A DNA stretch of 64,000 nucleotides. Origin: Arenicola marina. Lineage: Eukaryota > Annelida > Polychaeta > Arenicolidae. The stretch is taken from positions 3,720,001 through 3,784,000 of the forward strand of contig OZ025255.1 of NCBI GenBank assembly GCA_964019135.1, written 5' to 3'. Below the pieces are notes generated by a model that saw only the letters and a list, made by a program, of their open reading frames with translations, was not told the DNA's origin and ran no database searches. The translations under genes were made by a program, and so were the position numbers. Positions 1 through 12,634 of the stretch are shown here, piece after piece (within the stretch, counting starts at the first letter, position 1; each line of letters begins with the position of its first letter).

Positions 1-87
1 CATGGCAGTGGTCTACTGGGACAGGACTCAGTGACATGGCAGCAGTCTACTGGGATAGGACTCAGTGACATGGCAGTGGTCTACTGG

Positions 88-2190
88 GACAAGACTCAAG
101 GTGAGCTGGCAGTGGTCTACTGGGACAGGACTCAGTGACATGGCAGCGGTCTACTGGGATAGGACTCAAGGTGAGCTGGCAGTGGTCTACTGGGACAAGA
201 CTCTGTGACATGGCAGCGGCCTACTGGGACAGGACTCAAGGTGAGTTGGCAGCGGTCTACTGGGACAGGACTCAGTGACATGCCAGTGGTCTACTGGGAC
301 AGGACTCAGTGACATGGCAGCGGTCTACTGGGACAGGACTCGGTGACATGGCAGTGGTCTACTGGGACAGGACTCGGTGACATGGCAGTGGTCTACTGGG
401 ACAGGACTCGGTGACATGGTAGTGGTCTACTGGGACAGGACTCAGTGACATGGCAGTGGTCTACTGGGACAGGACTCAAGGTGAGCTGGGAGTGGTCTAC
501 TGGGACAGGACTCAGTGACATGGCAGCGGTCTACTGGGACAGGACTCACGTTGAGCTGGCAGTGGTCTACTGGGACAGGACTCAAGGTGAGCTGGCAGTG
601 GTCTACTGGGATAGGACTCAGTGACATGGCAGCGGTCTACTGGGACAGGACTCACGTTGAGCTGGCAGTGGTCTACTAGGACAGGACTCAGTGACATGGC
701 AGTGGTTTACTGGGACAGGACACAGTGACATGGCAGTGGTCTACTGGGACAGGACTCAGTGACATGGCAGCGGTCTACTGGGACAGGACTCAAGGTGAGC
801 TGGCAGTGGTCTACTGGGATAGGACTCAGTGACATGGCAGCGGTCTACTGGGACAGGACTCACGTTGAGCTGGCAGTGGTCTACTAGGACAGGACTCAGT
901 GACATGGCAGTGGTTTACTGGGACAGGACACAGTGACATGGCAGTGGTCTACTGGGACAGGACTCAGTGACATGGCAGCGGTCTACTGGGACAGGACTCA
1001 CGTTGAGCTGGCAGTGGTCTACTAGGACAGGACTCAGTGACATGGCAGTGGTCTACTGGGACAGGACACAGTGACATGGCAGTGGTCTACTGGGACAGGA
1101 CTCAGTGACATGGCAGCGGTCTACTGGGACAGGACTCAGTGACATGGCAGCGGTCTACTGGGATAGGACTCACGTTGAGCTGGCAGTGGTCTACTAGGAC
1201 AGGACTCGGTGACATGGTAGTGGTCTACTGGGACAGGACTCAGTGACATGGCAGCGGTCTACTGGGACAGGACTCAAGGTGAGCTGGCAGTGGTCTACTG
1301 GGACAGGACTCAAGGTGAGCTGGCAGTGGTCTACTGGGATAGGACTCAGTGACATGGCAGCGCTCTACTGGGACAGGACTCACGTTGAGCTGGCAGTGGT
1401 CTACTAGGACAGGACTCGGTGACATGGTAGTGGTCTACTGGGACAGGACTCAAGGTGAGCTGGCAGTGGTCTACTGGGATAGGACTCGGTGACATGGTAG
1501 TGGTCTACTGGGACAGGACTCAGTGACATGGCAGCGGTCTACTGGGATAGGACTCAAGGTGAGCTGGCAGTGGTCTACTGGGACAGGACTCAGTGACATG
1601 GAAGCGGTCTACTGGGACAGGACTCAAGGTGAGCTGGCAGCGGTCTACTGGGACAGGACTCAGTGACATGCCAGTGGTCTACTGGGACAGGACTCAGTGA
1701 CATGGCAGTGGTCTACTGGGACAGGACTCAGTGACATGGCAGCGGTCTACTGGGACAGGACTCAGTGACATGGCAGCGGTCTACTGGGACAGGACTCAGT
1801 GGCATGGCAGCGGTCTACTAGGACAGGACTCAGTGACATGGCAGTGGTCTACTGGGACAGGACTCAGTGACATGGCAGCGGTCTACTGGGACAGGACTCA
1901 GAAACATGCCAGCGGTCTACTGGGACAGGACTCAGTGACATGGCAGCGGTCTACTGGGACAGGACTCAGTGACATGCCAGTGGTCTACTGGGACAGGACT
2001 CAGTGACATGGCAGTGGTCTACTGGGACAGGACTCAGTGACATGGCAGTGGTCTACTGGGACAGGACTCAGTGACATGGCAGCGGTCTACTGGGACAGGA
2101 CTCAGTGACATGCCAGCGGTCTACTGGGCAGGACTCAGTGACATGGCAGCGGTCTACTGGGACAGGACTCAGTGACATGCCAGTGGTCTA
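88..2190 (+). repeat. 2.1-kb segmental duplication, copy 1
   Basis: This block recurs at 2195-4123, directly downstream. Rare shared variants fix the alignment: GCGGCCTACTGGG near 217 and 2324, AGGTGAGTTGGCAG just after each, and a one-base deletion (GGGCAGGACT instead of GGGACAGGACT) at 2129 and 4062. The offset is 2,107 bp in the left part and 1,933 bp in the right part, so this copy carries 174 bp (five units, 3x34 + 2x36) that the other copy lacks. Two TTTACTGGGACAGGACAC variants near 707 and 912, against one near 2813, place the extra units at about 700-950. Confidence 0.85.
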
Positions 2191-2194
2191 CTGG

Positions 2195-4123
2195 GACAAG
2201 ACTCAAGGTGAGCTGGCAGTGGTCTACTGGGACAGGACTCAGTGACATGGCAGCGGTCTACTGGGATAGGACTCAAGGTGAGCTGGCAGTGGTCTACTGG
2301 GACAGGACTCTGTGACATGGCAGCGGCCTACTGGGACAGGACTCAAGGTGAGTTGGCAGCGGTCTACTGGGACAGGACTCAGTGACATGCCAGTGGTCTA
2401 CTGGGACAGGACTCAGTGACATGGCAGCGGTCTACTGGGACAGGACTCGGTGACATGGCAGTGGTCTACTGGGACAGGACTCGGTGACATGGCAGTGGTC
2501 TACTGGGACAGGACTCGGTGACATGGTAGTGGTCTACTGGGACAGGACTCAGTGACATGGCAGTGGTCTACTGGGACAGGACTCAAGGTGAGCTGGCAGT
2601 GGTCTACTGGGACAGGACTCAGTGACATGGCAGCGGTCTACTGGGACAGGACTCACGTTGAGCTGGCAGTGGTCTACTGGGACAGGACTCAAGGTGAGCT
2701 GGCAGTGGTCTACTGGGATAGGACTCAGTGACATGGCAGCGGTCTACTGGGACAGGACTCACGTTGAGCTGGCAGTGGTCTACTAGGACAGGACTCAGTG
2801 ACATGGCAGTGGTTTACTGGGACAGGACACAGTGACATGGCAGTGGTCTACTGGGACAGGACTCAGTGACATGGCAGCGGTCTACTGGGACAGGACTCAG
2901 TGACATGGCAGCGGTCTACTGGGACAGGACTCACGTTGAGCTGGCAGTGGTCTACTAGGACAGGACTCAGTGACATGGCAGTGGTCTACTGGGACAGGAC
3001 ACAGTGACATGGCAGTGGTCTACTGGGACAGGACTCAGTGACATGGCAGCGGTCTACTGGGACAGGACTCAGTGACATGGCAGCGGTCTACTGGGATAGG
3101 ACTCACGTTGAGCTGGCAGTGGTCTACTAGGACAGGACTCGGTGACATGGTAGTGGTCTACTGGGACAGGACTCAGTGACATGGCAGCGGTCTACTGGGA
3201 CAGGACTCAAGGTGAGCTGGCAGTGGTCTACTGGGACAGGACTCAAGGTGAGCTGGCAGTGGTCTACTGGGATAGGACTCAGTGACATGGCAGCGCTCTA
3301 CTGGGACAGGACTCACGTTGAGCTGGCAGTGGTCTACTAGGACAGGACTCGGTGACATGGTAGTGGTCTACTGGGACAGGACTCAAGGTGAGCTGGCAGT
3401 GGTCTACTGGGATAGGACTCGGTGACATGGTAGTGGTCTACTGGGACAGGACTCAGTGACATGGCAGCGGTCTACTGGGATAGGACTCAAGGTGAGCTGG
3501 CAGTGGTCTACTGGGACAGGACTCAGTGACATGGAAGCGGTCTACTGGGACAGGACTCAAGGTGAGCTGGCAGCGGTCTACTGGGACAGGACTCAGTGAC
3601 ATGCCAGTGGTCTACTGGGACAGGACTCAGTGACATGGCAGTGGTCTACTGGGACAGGACTCAGTGACATGGCAGCGGTCTACTGGGACAGGACTCAGTG
3701 ACATGGCAGCGGTCTACTGGGACAGGACTCAGTGGCATGGCAGCGGTCTACTAGGACAGGACTCAGTGACATGGCAGTGGTCTACTGGGACAGGACTCAG
3801 TGACATGGCAGCGGTCTACTGGGACAGGACTCAGGAACATGCCAGCGGTCTACTGGGACAGGACTCAGTGACATGGCAGCGGTCTACTGGGACAGGACTC
3901 AGTGATATGCCAGTGGTCTACTGGGACAGGACTCGGTGACATGGTAGTGGTCTACTGGGACAGGACTCAGTGACATGGCAGCGGTCTACTGGGACAGGAC
4001 TCAGTGACATGGCAGCGGTCTACTGGGACAGGACTCAGGAACATGCCAGCGGTCTACTGGGCAGGACTCAGTGACATGGCAGCGGTCTACTGGGACAGGA
4101 CTCAGTGACATGCCAGTGGTCTA
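2195..4123 (+). repeat. 1.9-kb segmental duplication, copy 2
   Basis: This is the downstream partner of 88-2190. It is 174 bp shorter because five units are missing around 2.8-2.9 kb. Near its right end it differs by single bases from copy 1, for example CAGGAACATGCC at about 3832 against CAGAAACATGCC at about 1899, and GTGATATGCC near 3903 against GTGACATGCC. Several units at 3.93-4.05 kb also differ in head type. It looks like an old direct duplication that has since diverged by point change and unit loss. Confidence 0.82.
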
Positions 4124-6120
4124 CTGGGACAGGACTCGGTGACATGGTAGTGGTCTACTGGGACAGGACTCAGTGACATGGCAGTGGTCTACTGGGATAG
4201 GACTCAGGGTGAGCTGGCAGTGGTCTACTGGGACAGGACTCAGTGACATGGCAGTGGTCTACTGGGACAGGACTCAGTGACATGCCAGTGGTCTACTGGG
4301 ACAGGACTCAGTGACATGGCAGTGGTCTACTGGGACAGGACTCAGTGACATGGCAGCGGTCTACTGGGACAGGACTCAGGAACATGCCAGTGGTCTACTG
4401 GGACAGGACTCAGTGGCATGGCAGCGGTCTACTAGGACAGGACTCAGTGACATGGCAGTGGTCTACTGGGACAGGACTCAGTGACATGGCAGCGGTCTAC
4501 TGGGACAGGACTCAGTGACATGGCAGCGGTCTACTGGGACAGGACTCAGGAACATGCCAGCGGTCTACTGGGACAGGACTCAGTGACATGGCAGCGGTCT
4601 ACTGGGACAGGACTCAGGAACATGCCAGTGGTCTACTGGGACAGGACTCAGTGACATGGCAGTGGTCTACTGGGACAGGACTCAGTGACATGGCAGCGGT
4701 CTACTGGGACAGGACTCAGGAACATGCCAGTGGTCTACTGGGACAGGACTCAGTGACATGGCAGTGGTCTACTAGGACAGGACTCGGTGACATGGTAGTG
4801 GTCTACTGGGACAGGACTCAGTGACATGGCAGCGGTCTACTGGGACAGGACTCAGGAACATGCCAGTGGTCTACTGGGACAGGACTCAGTGGCATGGCAG
4901 CGGTCTACTGGGACAGGACTCAGTGACATGGCAGTGGTCTACTGGGACAGGACTCCGTGACATGGCAGTGGTCTACTGGGACCGGACTCAGGGTGAGCTG
5001 GCAGTGGTCTACTGGGACAGGACTCAGTGACATGGCAGCGGTCTACTGGGACAGGACTCAGTGGCATGGCAGCGGTCTACTGGGACAGGACTCAGTGACA
5101 TGCCAGTGGTCTACTGGGACAGGACTCAGGGTGAGCTGGCAGTGGTCTACTGGGACAGGACTCAGTGACATGGCAGCGGTCTACTGGGACAGGACTCAAG
5201 GTGAGCTGGCAGCGGTCTACTGGGACAGGACTCAGTGACATGCCAGTGGTCTACTGGGACAGGACTCAGTGACATGGCAGTGGTCTACTGGGACAGGACT
5301 CAGTGACATGGCAGCGGTCTACTGGGACAGGACTCAGGAACATGCCAGCGGTCTACTGGGACAGGACTCAGTGACATGCCAGTGGTCTACTGGGACAGGA
5401 CTCAGTGACATGGCAGTGGTCTACTGGGACAGGACTCAGTGACATGGCAGCGGTCTACTGGGACAGGACTCAGGAACATGCCAGTGGTCTACTGGGACAG
5501 GACTCAGTGGCATGGCAGCGGTCTACTGGGACAGGGCACAGTGACATGGCAGTGGTCTACTGGGACAGGACTCAGTGACATGGCAGCGGTCTACTGGGAC
5601 AGGACTCAGTGACATGGCAGCGGTCTACTGGGACAGGACTCAGGAACATGCCAGCGGTCTACTGGGACAGGACTCAGTGACATGGCAGCGGTCTACTGGG
5701 ACAGGACTCAGTGACATGCCAGTGGTCTACTGGGACAGGACTCAGTGACATGGCAGTGGTCTACTGGGACAGGACTCAGTGACATGGCAGCGGTCTACTG
5801 GGACAGGACTCAGGAACATGCCAGTGGTCTACTGGGACAGGACTCAGTGGCATGGCAGCGGTCTACTGGGACAGGACTCAGTGACATGGCAGTGGTCTAC
5901 TGGGACAGGACTCAGTGACATGGCAGCGGTCTACTGGGACAGGACTCAGTGACATGGCAGCGGTCTACTGGGACAGGACTCAAGGCGAGCTGGCAGCGGT
6001 CTACTGGGACAGGACTCAAGGCGAGCTGGCAGTGGTCTACTGGGACAGGACTCGGTGACATGGTAGTGGTCTACTGGGACAGGACTCAGTGACATGGCAG
6101 CGGTCTACTGGGATAGGACT
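4124..6120 (+). repeat. irregular satellite stretch
   Basis: Ordinary 34-bp units dominate, with recurring short runs such as CATGCC-type, CAGTGG-type, CAGCGG-type, then GGAACATGCC-type (a four-unit, 136-bp sub-pattern). The block around 4957-5238, with two CAGGGTGAGC-headed 36-bp units and a GTGGCATGG unit, is the first example of a module seen again at 6955-7236, 9187-9.4 kb, 13873-14154 and about ten further places. A few one-off substitutions occur (GACTCCGTGAC near 4954, GGGACCGGACT near 4980). I see no gene or unique DNA. Confidence 0.85.
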
Positions 6121-7345
6121 CAAGGTGAGCTGGCAGCGGTCTACTGGGACAGGACTCAGTGACATGCCAGTGGTCCACTGGGACAGGACTCAGTGACATG
6201 GCAGTGGTCTACTGGGACAGGACTCAGTGACATGGCAGCGGTCTACTGGGACAGGACTCAGGAACATGCCAGTGGTCTACTGGGACAGGACTCAGTGACA
6301 TGGCAGTGGTCTTCTGGGACAGGACTCAGTGGCATGGCAGCGGTCTACTAGGACAGGACTCAGTGACATGGCAGTGGTCTACTGGGACAGGACTCAGTGA
6401 CATGGCAGCGGTCTACTGGGACAGGACTCAGTGACATGGCAGCGGTCTACTGGGACAGTACTCAAGGCGAGCTGGCAGCGGTCTACTGGGACAGGACTCA
6501 AGGCGAGCTGGCAGTGGTCTACTGGGACAGGACTCGGTGACATGGTAGTGGTCTACTGGGACAGGACTCAGTGACATGGCAGTGGTCTACTGGGACAGGA
6601 CTCAAGGTGAGCTGGCAGTGGTCTACTGGGACAGGACTCAAGGTGAGCTGGCAGTGGTCTACTGGGATAGGACTCAGTGACATGGCAGCGGTCTACTGGG
6701 ACAGGACTCACGTTGAGCTGGCAGTGGTCTACTAGGACAGGACTCGGTGACATGGTAGTGGTCTACTGGGACAAGACTAAAGGTGAGCTGGCAGTGGTCT
6801 ACTAGGACAGGACTCGGTGACATGGTAGTGGTCTACTGGGACAGGACTCAGTGACATGGCAGCGGTCTACTGGGATAGGACTCAAGGTGAGCTGGCAGTG
6901 GTCTACTGGGACAGGACTCAGTGACATGGCAGTGGTCTACTGGGACAGGACTCAGTGACATGGCAGTGGTCTACTGGGACAGGACTCAGGGTGAGCTGGC
7001 AGTGGTCTACTGGGACAGGACTCAGTGACATGGCAGCGGTCTACTGGGACAGGACTCAGTGGCATGGCAGCGGTCTACTGGGACAGGACTCAGTGACATG
7101 CCAGTGGTCTACTGGGACAGGACTCAGGGTGAGCTGGCAGTGGTCTACTGGGACAGGACTCAGTGACATGGCAGCGGTCTACTGGGACAGGACTCAAGGT
7201 GAGCTGGCAGCGGTCTACTGGGACAGGACTCAGTGACATGCCAGTGGTCTACTGGGACAGGACTCAGTGACATGGCAGTGGTCTACTGGGACAGGACTCA
7301 GTGACATGGCAGCGGTCTACTGGGACAGGACTCAGGAACATGCCA
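6121..7345 (+). repeat. paralogous segment, uninterrupted copy (empty site)
   Basis: This segment matches 11003-12345. The offset is 4,882 bp up to position 6979 and 5,000 bp after it, because the downstream copy carries an extra 118 bp there. Shared rare variants include GGGACAGTACTC (6459 and 11341) and GGGACAAGACTAAAGG (about 6770 and 11652). The uninterrupted 12-bp target GGTCTACTGGGA lies at 6968-6979. Differences include CTTCTGGG near 6311 and GGATAGG near 6666 in this copy, and GGCGGCGG near 11220 in the other. Confidence 0.85.
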
Positions 7346-7620
7346 GTGGTCTACTGGGACAGGACTCAGTGGCATGGCAGCGGTCTACTGGGACAGGACT
7401 CAGTGACATGCCAGTGGTCTACTGGGACAGGACTCAGTGACATGGCAGTGGTCTACTGGGACAGGACTCAGTGACATGCCAGCGGTCTACTGGGACAGGA
7501 CTCAGTGACATGGCTGCGGTCTACTGGGACAGGACTCAGTGGCATGGCAGCGGTCTACTGGGACAGGACTCAGTGACATGCCAGTGGTCTACTGGGACAG
7601 GACTCAGTGACATGGCAGTG
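6630..7620 (+). repeat. segment repeated again at about 8.86-9.82 kb
   Basis: The same stretch recurs downstream at offset 2,232 bp (for example GGGACAAGACTAAAGG at about 6770 and 9002, and the double CAGGGTGAGC module at 6955 and 9187). The offset falls to 2,198 bp after one 34-bp unit is lost (rare head GACATGGCTGCGG at about 7511 and 9709). A further GGCTGCGG copy at about 9879 shows extra local copying. Boundaries are approximate. Confidence 0.72.
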
Positions 7621-7629
7621 GTCTACTGG

Positions 7630-8490
7630 GACAGGACTCAGGGTGAGCTGGCAGTGGTCTACTGGGACAGGACTCAGTGACATGGCAGCGGTCTACTGGG
7701 ACAGGACTCAAGGTGAGCTGGCAGCGGTCTACTGGGACAGGACTCAGTGACATGCCAGTGGTCTACTGGGACAGGACTCAGTGACATGGCAGTGGTCTAC
7801 TGGGACAGGACTCAGTGACATGGCAGCGGTCTACTGGGACAGGACTCAGGAACATGCCAGCGGTCTACTGGGACAGGACTCAGTGACATGCCAGTGGTCT
7901 ACTGGGACAGGACTCAGTGACATGGCAGTGGTCTACTGGGACAGGACTCAGTGACATGGCAGCGGTCTACTGGGACAGGACTCAGGAACATGCCAGTGGT
8001 CTACTGGGACAGGACTCAGTGGCATGGCAGCGGTCTACTGGGACAGGACACAGTGACATGGCAGTGGTCTACTGGGACAGGACTCAGTGACATGGCAGCG
8101 GTCTACTGGGACAGGACTCAGTGACATGGCAGCGGTCTACTGGGACAGGACCCAGGAACATGCCAGCGGTCTACTGGGACAGGACTCAGTGACATGGCAG
8201 CGGTCTACTGGGACAGGACTCAGTGACATGCCAGTGGTCTACTGGGACAGGACTCAGTGACATGGCAGTGGTCTACTGGGACAGGACTCAGTGACATGGC
8301 AGCGGTCTACTGGGACAGGACTCAGGAACATGCCAGTGGTCTACTGGGACAGGACTCAGTGACATGGCAGTGGTCTACTGGGACAGGACTCAGTGACATG
8401 GCAGCGGTCTACTGGGACAGGACTCAGTGACATGGCAGCGGTCTACTGGGACAGGACTCAAGGCGAGCTGGCAGCGGTCTACTGGGACAG
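7630..8490 (+). repeat. 0.86-kb segment, copy 1
   Basis: It matches 9964-10825 at a constant offset of 2,334 bp. The rare core variant GGACCCAGGAACATG is at 8151 here and 10485 there. CAAGGTGAGC at 7709/10043 and CAAGGCGAGC at 8459/10793 confirm register. The match breaks near 8490, where this copy has a unique GTGAAATGGC unit and the other continues with a second CAAGGCGAGC unit. Confidence 0.78.
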
Positions 8491-9963
8491 GACTCAGTGA
8501 AATGGCAGTGGTCTACTGGGACAGGACTCAGTGACATGGCAGCGGTCTACTGGGACAGGACTCAGTGACATGGCAGCGGTCTACTGAGACAGGACTCAAG
8601 GCGAGCTGGCAGTGGTCTACTGGGACAGGACTCAGTGACATGGCAGTGGTCTACTGGGACAGGACTCAGTGACATGGCAGTGGTCTACTGGGACAGGACT
8701 CAGTGACATGGCAGCGGTCTACTGGGACAGGACTCAGTGACATGGCAGCGGTCTACTGGGACAGGACTCAGTGACATGCCAGTGGTCTACTGGGACAGGA
8801 CTCGGTGACATGGTAGTGGTACACTGGGACAAGACTCAGTGACATGGCAGCGGTCTACTGGGATAGGACTCAAGGTGAGCTGGCAGTGGTCTACTGGGAT
8901 AGGACTCAGTGACATGGCAGCGGTCTACTGGGACAGGACTCACGTTGAGCTGGCAGTGGTCTACTAGGACAGGACTCGGTGACATGGTAGTGGTCTACTG
9001 GGACAAGACTAAAGGTGAGCTGGCAGTGGTCTACTAGGACAGGACTCGGTGACATGGTAGTGGTCTACTGGGACAGGACTCAGTGACATGGCAGCGGTCT
9101 ACTGGGATAGGACTCAAGGTGAGCTGGCAGTGGTCTACTGGGACAGGACTCAGTGACATGGCAGTGGTCTACTGGGACAGGACTCAGTGACATGGCAGTG
9201 GTCTACTGGGACAGGACTCAGGGTGAGCTGGCAGTGGTCTACTGGGACAGGACTCAGTGACATGGCAGCGGTCTACTGGGACAGGACTCAGTGGCATGGC
9301 AGCGGTCTACTGGGACAGGACTCAGTGACATGCCAGTGGTCTACTGGGACAGGACTCAGGGTGAGCTGGCAGTGGTCTACTGGGACAGGACTCAAGGTGA
9401 GCTGGCAGCGGTCTACTGGGACAGGACTCAGTGACATGCCAGTGGTCTACTGGGACAGGACTCAGTGACATGGCAGTGGTCTACTGGGACAGGACTCAGT
9501 GACATGGCAGCGGTCTACTGGGACAGGACTCAGGAACATGCCAGTGGTCTACTGGGACAGGACTCAGTGGCATGGCAGCGGTCTACTGGGACAGGACTCA
9601 GTGACATGCCAGTGGTCTACTGGGACAGGACTCAGTGACATGGCAGTGGTCTACTGGGACAGGACTCAGTGACATGCCAGCGGTCTACTGGGACAGGACT
9701 CAGTGACATGGCTGCGGTCTACTGGGACAGGACTCAGTGGCATGGCAGCGGTCTACTGGGACAGGACTCAGTGACATGCCAGTGGTCTACTGGGACAGGA
9801 CTCAGTGACATGGCAGTGGTCTACTGGGACAGGACTCAGGAACATGCCAGCGGTCTACTGGGACAGGACTCAGTGACATGGCTGCGGTCTACTGGGACAG
9901 GACTCAGTGGCATGGCAGCGGTCTACTGGGACAGGACTCAGTGACATGCCAGTGGTCTACTGG

Positions 9964-10825
9964 GACAGGACTCAGGGTGAGCTGGCAGTGGTCTACTGGG
10001 ACAGGACTCAGTGACATGGCAGCGGTCTACTGGGACAGGACTCAAGGTGAGCTGGCAGCGGTCTACTGGGACAGGACTCAGTGACATGCCAGTGGTCTAC
10101 TGGGACAGGACTCAGTGACATGGCAGTGGTCTACTGGGACAGGACTCAGTGACATGGCAGCGGTCTACTGGGACAGGACTCAGGAACATGCCAGCGGTCT
10201 ACTGGGACAGGACTCAGTGACATGCCAGTGGTCTACTGGGACAGGACTCAGTGACATGGCAGTGGTCTACTGGGACAGGACTCAGTGACATGGCAGCGGT
10301 CTACTGGGACAGGACTCAGGAACATGCCAGTGGTCTACTGGGACAGGACTCAGTGGCATGGCGGCGGTCTACTGGGACAGGACACAGTGACATGGCAGTG
10401 GTCTACTGGGACAGGACTCAGTGACATGGCAGCGGTCTACTGGGACAGGACTCAGTGACATGGCAGCGGTCTACTGGGACAGGACCCAGGAACATGCCAG
10501 CGGTCTACTGGGACAGGACTCAGTGACATGGCAGCGGTCTACTGGGACAGGACTCAGTGACATGCCAGTGGTCTACTGGGACAGGACTCAGTGACATGGC
10601 AGTGGTCTACTGGGACAGGACTCAGTGACATGGCAGCGGTCTACTGGGACAGGACTCAGGAACATGCCAGTGGTCTACTGGGACAGGACTCAGTGACATG
10701 GCAGTGGTCTACTGGGACAGGACTCAGTGACATGGCAGCGGTCTACTGGGACAGGACTCAGTGACATGGCAGCGGTCTACTGGGACAGGACTCAAGGCGA
10801 GCTGGCAGCGGTCTACTGGGACAGG
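9964..10825 (+). repeat. 0.86-kb segment, copy 2
   Basis: This is the partner of 7630-8490 (offset 2,334 bp). The two copies differ only by scattered single bases that I can see, for example GGCATGGCGGCGG near 10360 against GGCATGGCAGCGG near 8027. Confidence 0.78.
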
Positions 10826-11849
10826 ACTCAAGGCGAGCTGGCAGTGGTCTACTGGGACAGGACTCGGTGACATGGTAGTGGTCTACTGGGACAGGACTCA
10901 GTGACATGGCAGCGGTCTACTGGGATAGGACTCAAGGTGAGCTGGCAGTGGTCTACTGGGACAGGACTCAGTGACATGGCAGCGGTCTACTGGGACAGGA
11001 CTCAAGGTGAGCTGGCAGCGGTCTACTGGGACAGGACTCGGTGACATGCCAGTGGTCTACTGGGACAGGACTCAGTGACATGGCAGTGGTCTACTGGGAC
11101 AGGACTCAGTGACATGGCAGCGGTCTACTGGGACAGGACTCAGGAACATGCCAGTGGTCTACTGGGACAGGACTCAGTGACATGGCAGTGGTCTACTGGG
11201 ACAGGACTCAGTGGCATGGCGGCGGTCTACTAGGACAGGACTCAGTGACATGGCAGTGGTCTACTGGGACAGGACTCAGTGACATGGCAGCGGTCTACTG
11301 GGACAGGACTCAGTGACATGGCAGCGGTCTACTGGGACAGTACTCAAGGCGAGCTGGCAGCGGTCTACTGGGACAGGACTCAAGGCGAGCTGGCAGTGGT
11401 CTACTGGGACAGGACTCGGTGACATGGTAGTGGTCTACTGGGACAGGACTCAGTGACATGGCAGTGGTCTACTGGGACAGGACTCAAGGTGAGCTGGCAG
11501 TGGTCTACTGGGACAGGACTCAAGGTGAGCTGGCAGTGGTCTACTGGGACAGGACTCAGTGACATGGCAGCGGTCTACTGGGACAGGACTCACGTTGAGC
11601 TGGCAGTGGTCTACTAGGACAGGACTCGGTGACATGGTAGTGGTCTACTGGGACAAGACTAAAGGTGAGCTGGCAGTGGTCTACTAGGACAGGACTCGGT
11701 GACATGGTAGTGGTCTACTGGGACAGGACTCAGTGACATGGCAGCGGTCTACTGGGATAGGACTCAAGGTGAGCTGGCAGTGGTCTACTGGGACAGGACT
11801 CAGTGACATGGCAGTGGTCTACTTGGACAGGACTCAGTGACATGGCAGT

Positions 11850-11861
11850 GGTCTACTGGGA
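11850..11861 (+). repeat. left 12-bp direct repeat flanking the insertion
   Basis: GGTCTACTGGGA is part of the satellite core. It is present once at the aligned empty site (6968-6979) and twice around the insertion. It looks like a target-site duplication, but because the same 12 bp occur in nearly every satellite unit, it could instead reflect repair or recombination using repeat homology. Confidence 0.75.
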
Positions 11862-11967
11862 ATGGAATGTTGGTGTTTTAGGCCACTTTTGTGCACATAC
11901 AGGCTAAATTGGGCCAAGGAACCTCCCGAGACGATGAAGGATGAAGGAATGAAACATGCCCCAGATT
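11862..11967. other. 106-bp non-satellite insertion of unknown origin
   Basis: The sequence leaves the satellite after CTACTGGGA, starts ATGGAATGTTGGTGTTTTAG, and ends CATGCCCCAGATT before the core resumes with GGTCTACTGGGAC. It has no similarity I can see to the 34/36-bp unit. The right part contains a short imperfect tandem, GATGAAGGATGAAGGAATGA. I see no terminal inverted repeat, poly-A tail, Pol III A/B box, tRNA-like fold or known transposon end. Both strands stay open through it by chance (a 124-codon + frame begins at 11862 and runs into the satellite), but composition gives no support for coding. It may be a fragment of a mobile element, a captured piece of genomic DNA at a repaired break, or a relic of sequence next to the ancestral repeat. 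Confidence 0.85.
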
Positions 11968-11979
11968 GGTCTACTGGGA
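11968..11979 (+). repeat. right 12-bp direct repeat flanking the insertion
   Basis: This is the second copy of GGTCTACTGGGA. It opens the resumed satellite (core, then a CAGGGTGAGC-headed 36-bp unit), exactly as the paralogous empty site continues after 6979. Confidence 0.75.
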
Positions 11980-12634
11980 CAGGACTCAGGGTGAGCTGGC
12001 AGTGGTCTACTGGGACAGGACTCAGTGACATGGCAGCGGTCTACTGGGACAGGACTCAGTGGCATGGCAGCGGTCTACTGGGACAGGACTCAGTGACATG
12101 CCAGTGGTCTACTGGGACAGGACTCAGGGTGAGCTGGCAGTGGTCTAGTGGGACAGGACTCAGTGACATGGCAGCGGTCTACTGGGACAGGACTCAAGGT
12201 GAGCTGGCAGCGGTCTACTGGGACAGGACTCAGTGACATGCCAGTGGTCTACTGGGACAGGACTCAGTGACATGGCAGTGGTCTACTGGGACAGGACTCA
12301 GTGACATGGCAGCGGTCTACTGGGACAGGACTCAGGAACATGCCAGCGGTCTACTGGGACAGGACTCAGTGACATGCCAGTGGTCTACTGGGACAGGACT
12401 CAGTGACATGGCAGTGGTCTACTGGGACAGGACTCAGTGACATGGCAGCGGTCTACTGGGACAGGACTCAGGAACATGCCAGTGGTCTACTGGGACAGGA
12501 CTCAGTGGCATGGCAGCGGTCTACTGGGACAGGACTCAGTGACATGGCAGTGGTCTACTGGGACAGGACTCAGTGACATGGCAGCGGTCTGCTGGGACAG
12601 GACTCAGGAACATGCCAGCGGTCTACTGGGACAG

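Larger units (their letters stand above)
11003..12345 (+). repeat. paralogous segment carrying the 106-bp insertion
   Basis: This is the partner of 6121-7345 and contains the only non-satellite DNA in the window. Left of the insertion it aligns at offset 4,882, right of it at 5,000, so the net gain is exactly 118 bp: 106 bp of foreign sequence plus a second copy of the 12-bp target. The copies diverge at their right edge near 12346 (CAGCGG here, CAGTGG at 7346). Confidence 0.85.

Noticed and set aside
11862..11967. SINE, tRNA-derived or inverted-repeat DNA transposon
   Set aside because: I found no A or B box, poly-A tail, tRNA-like pairing or terminal inverted repeat, so the segment is left as unknown.
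11862..12236. 124-codon open frame starting in the 106-bp insertion
   Set aside because: Only about a third is insertion sequence and the rest is satellite read-through. An overlapping reverse frame is open too. It has no recognisable domain.
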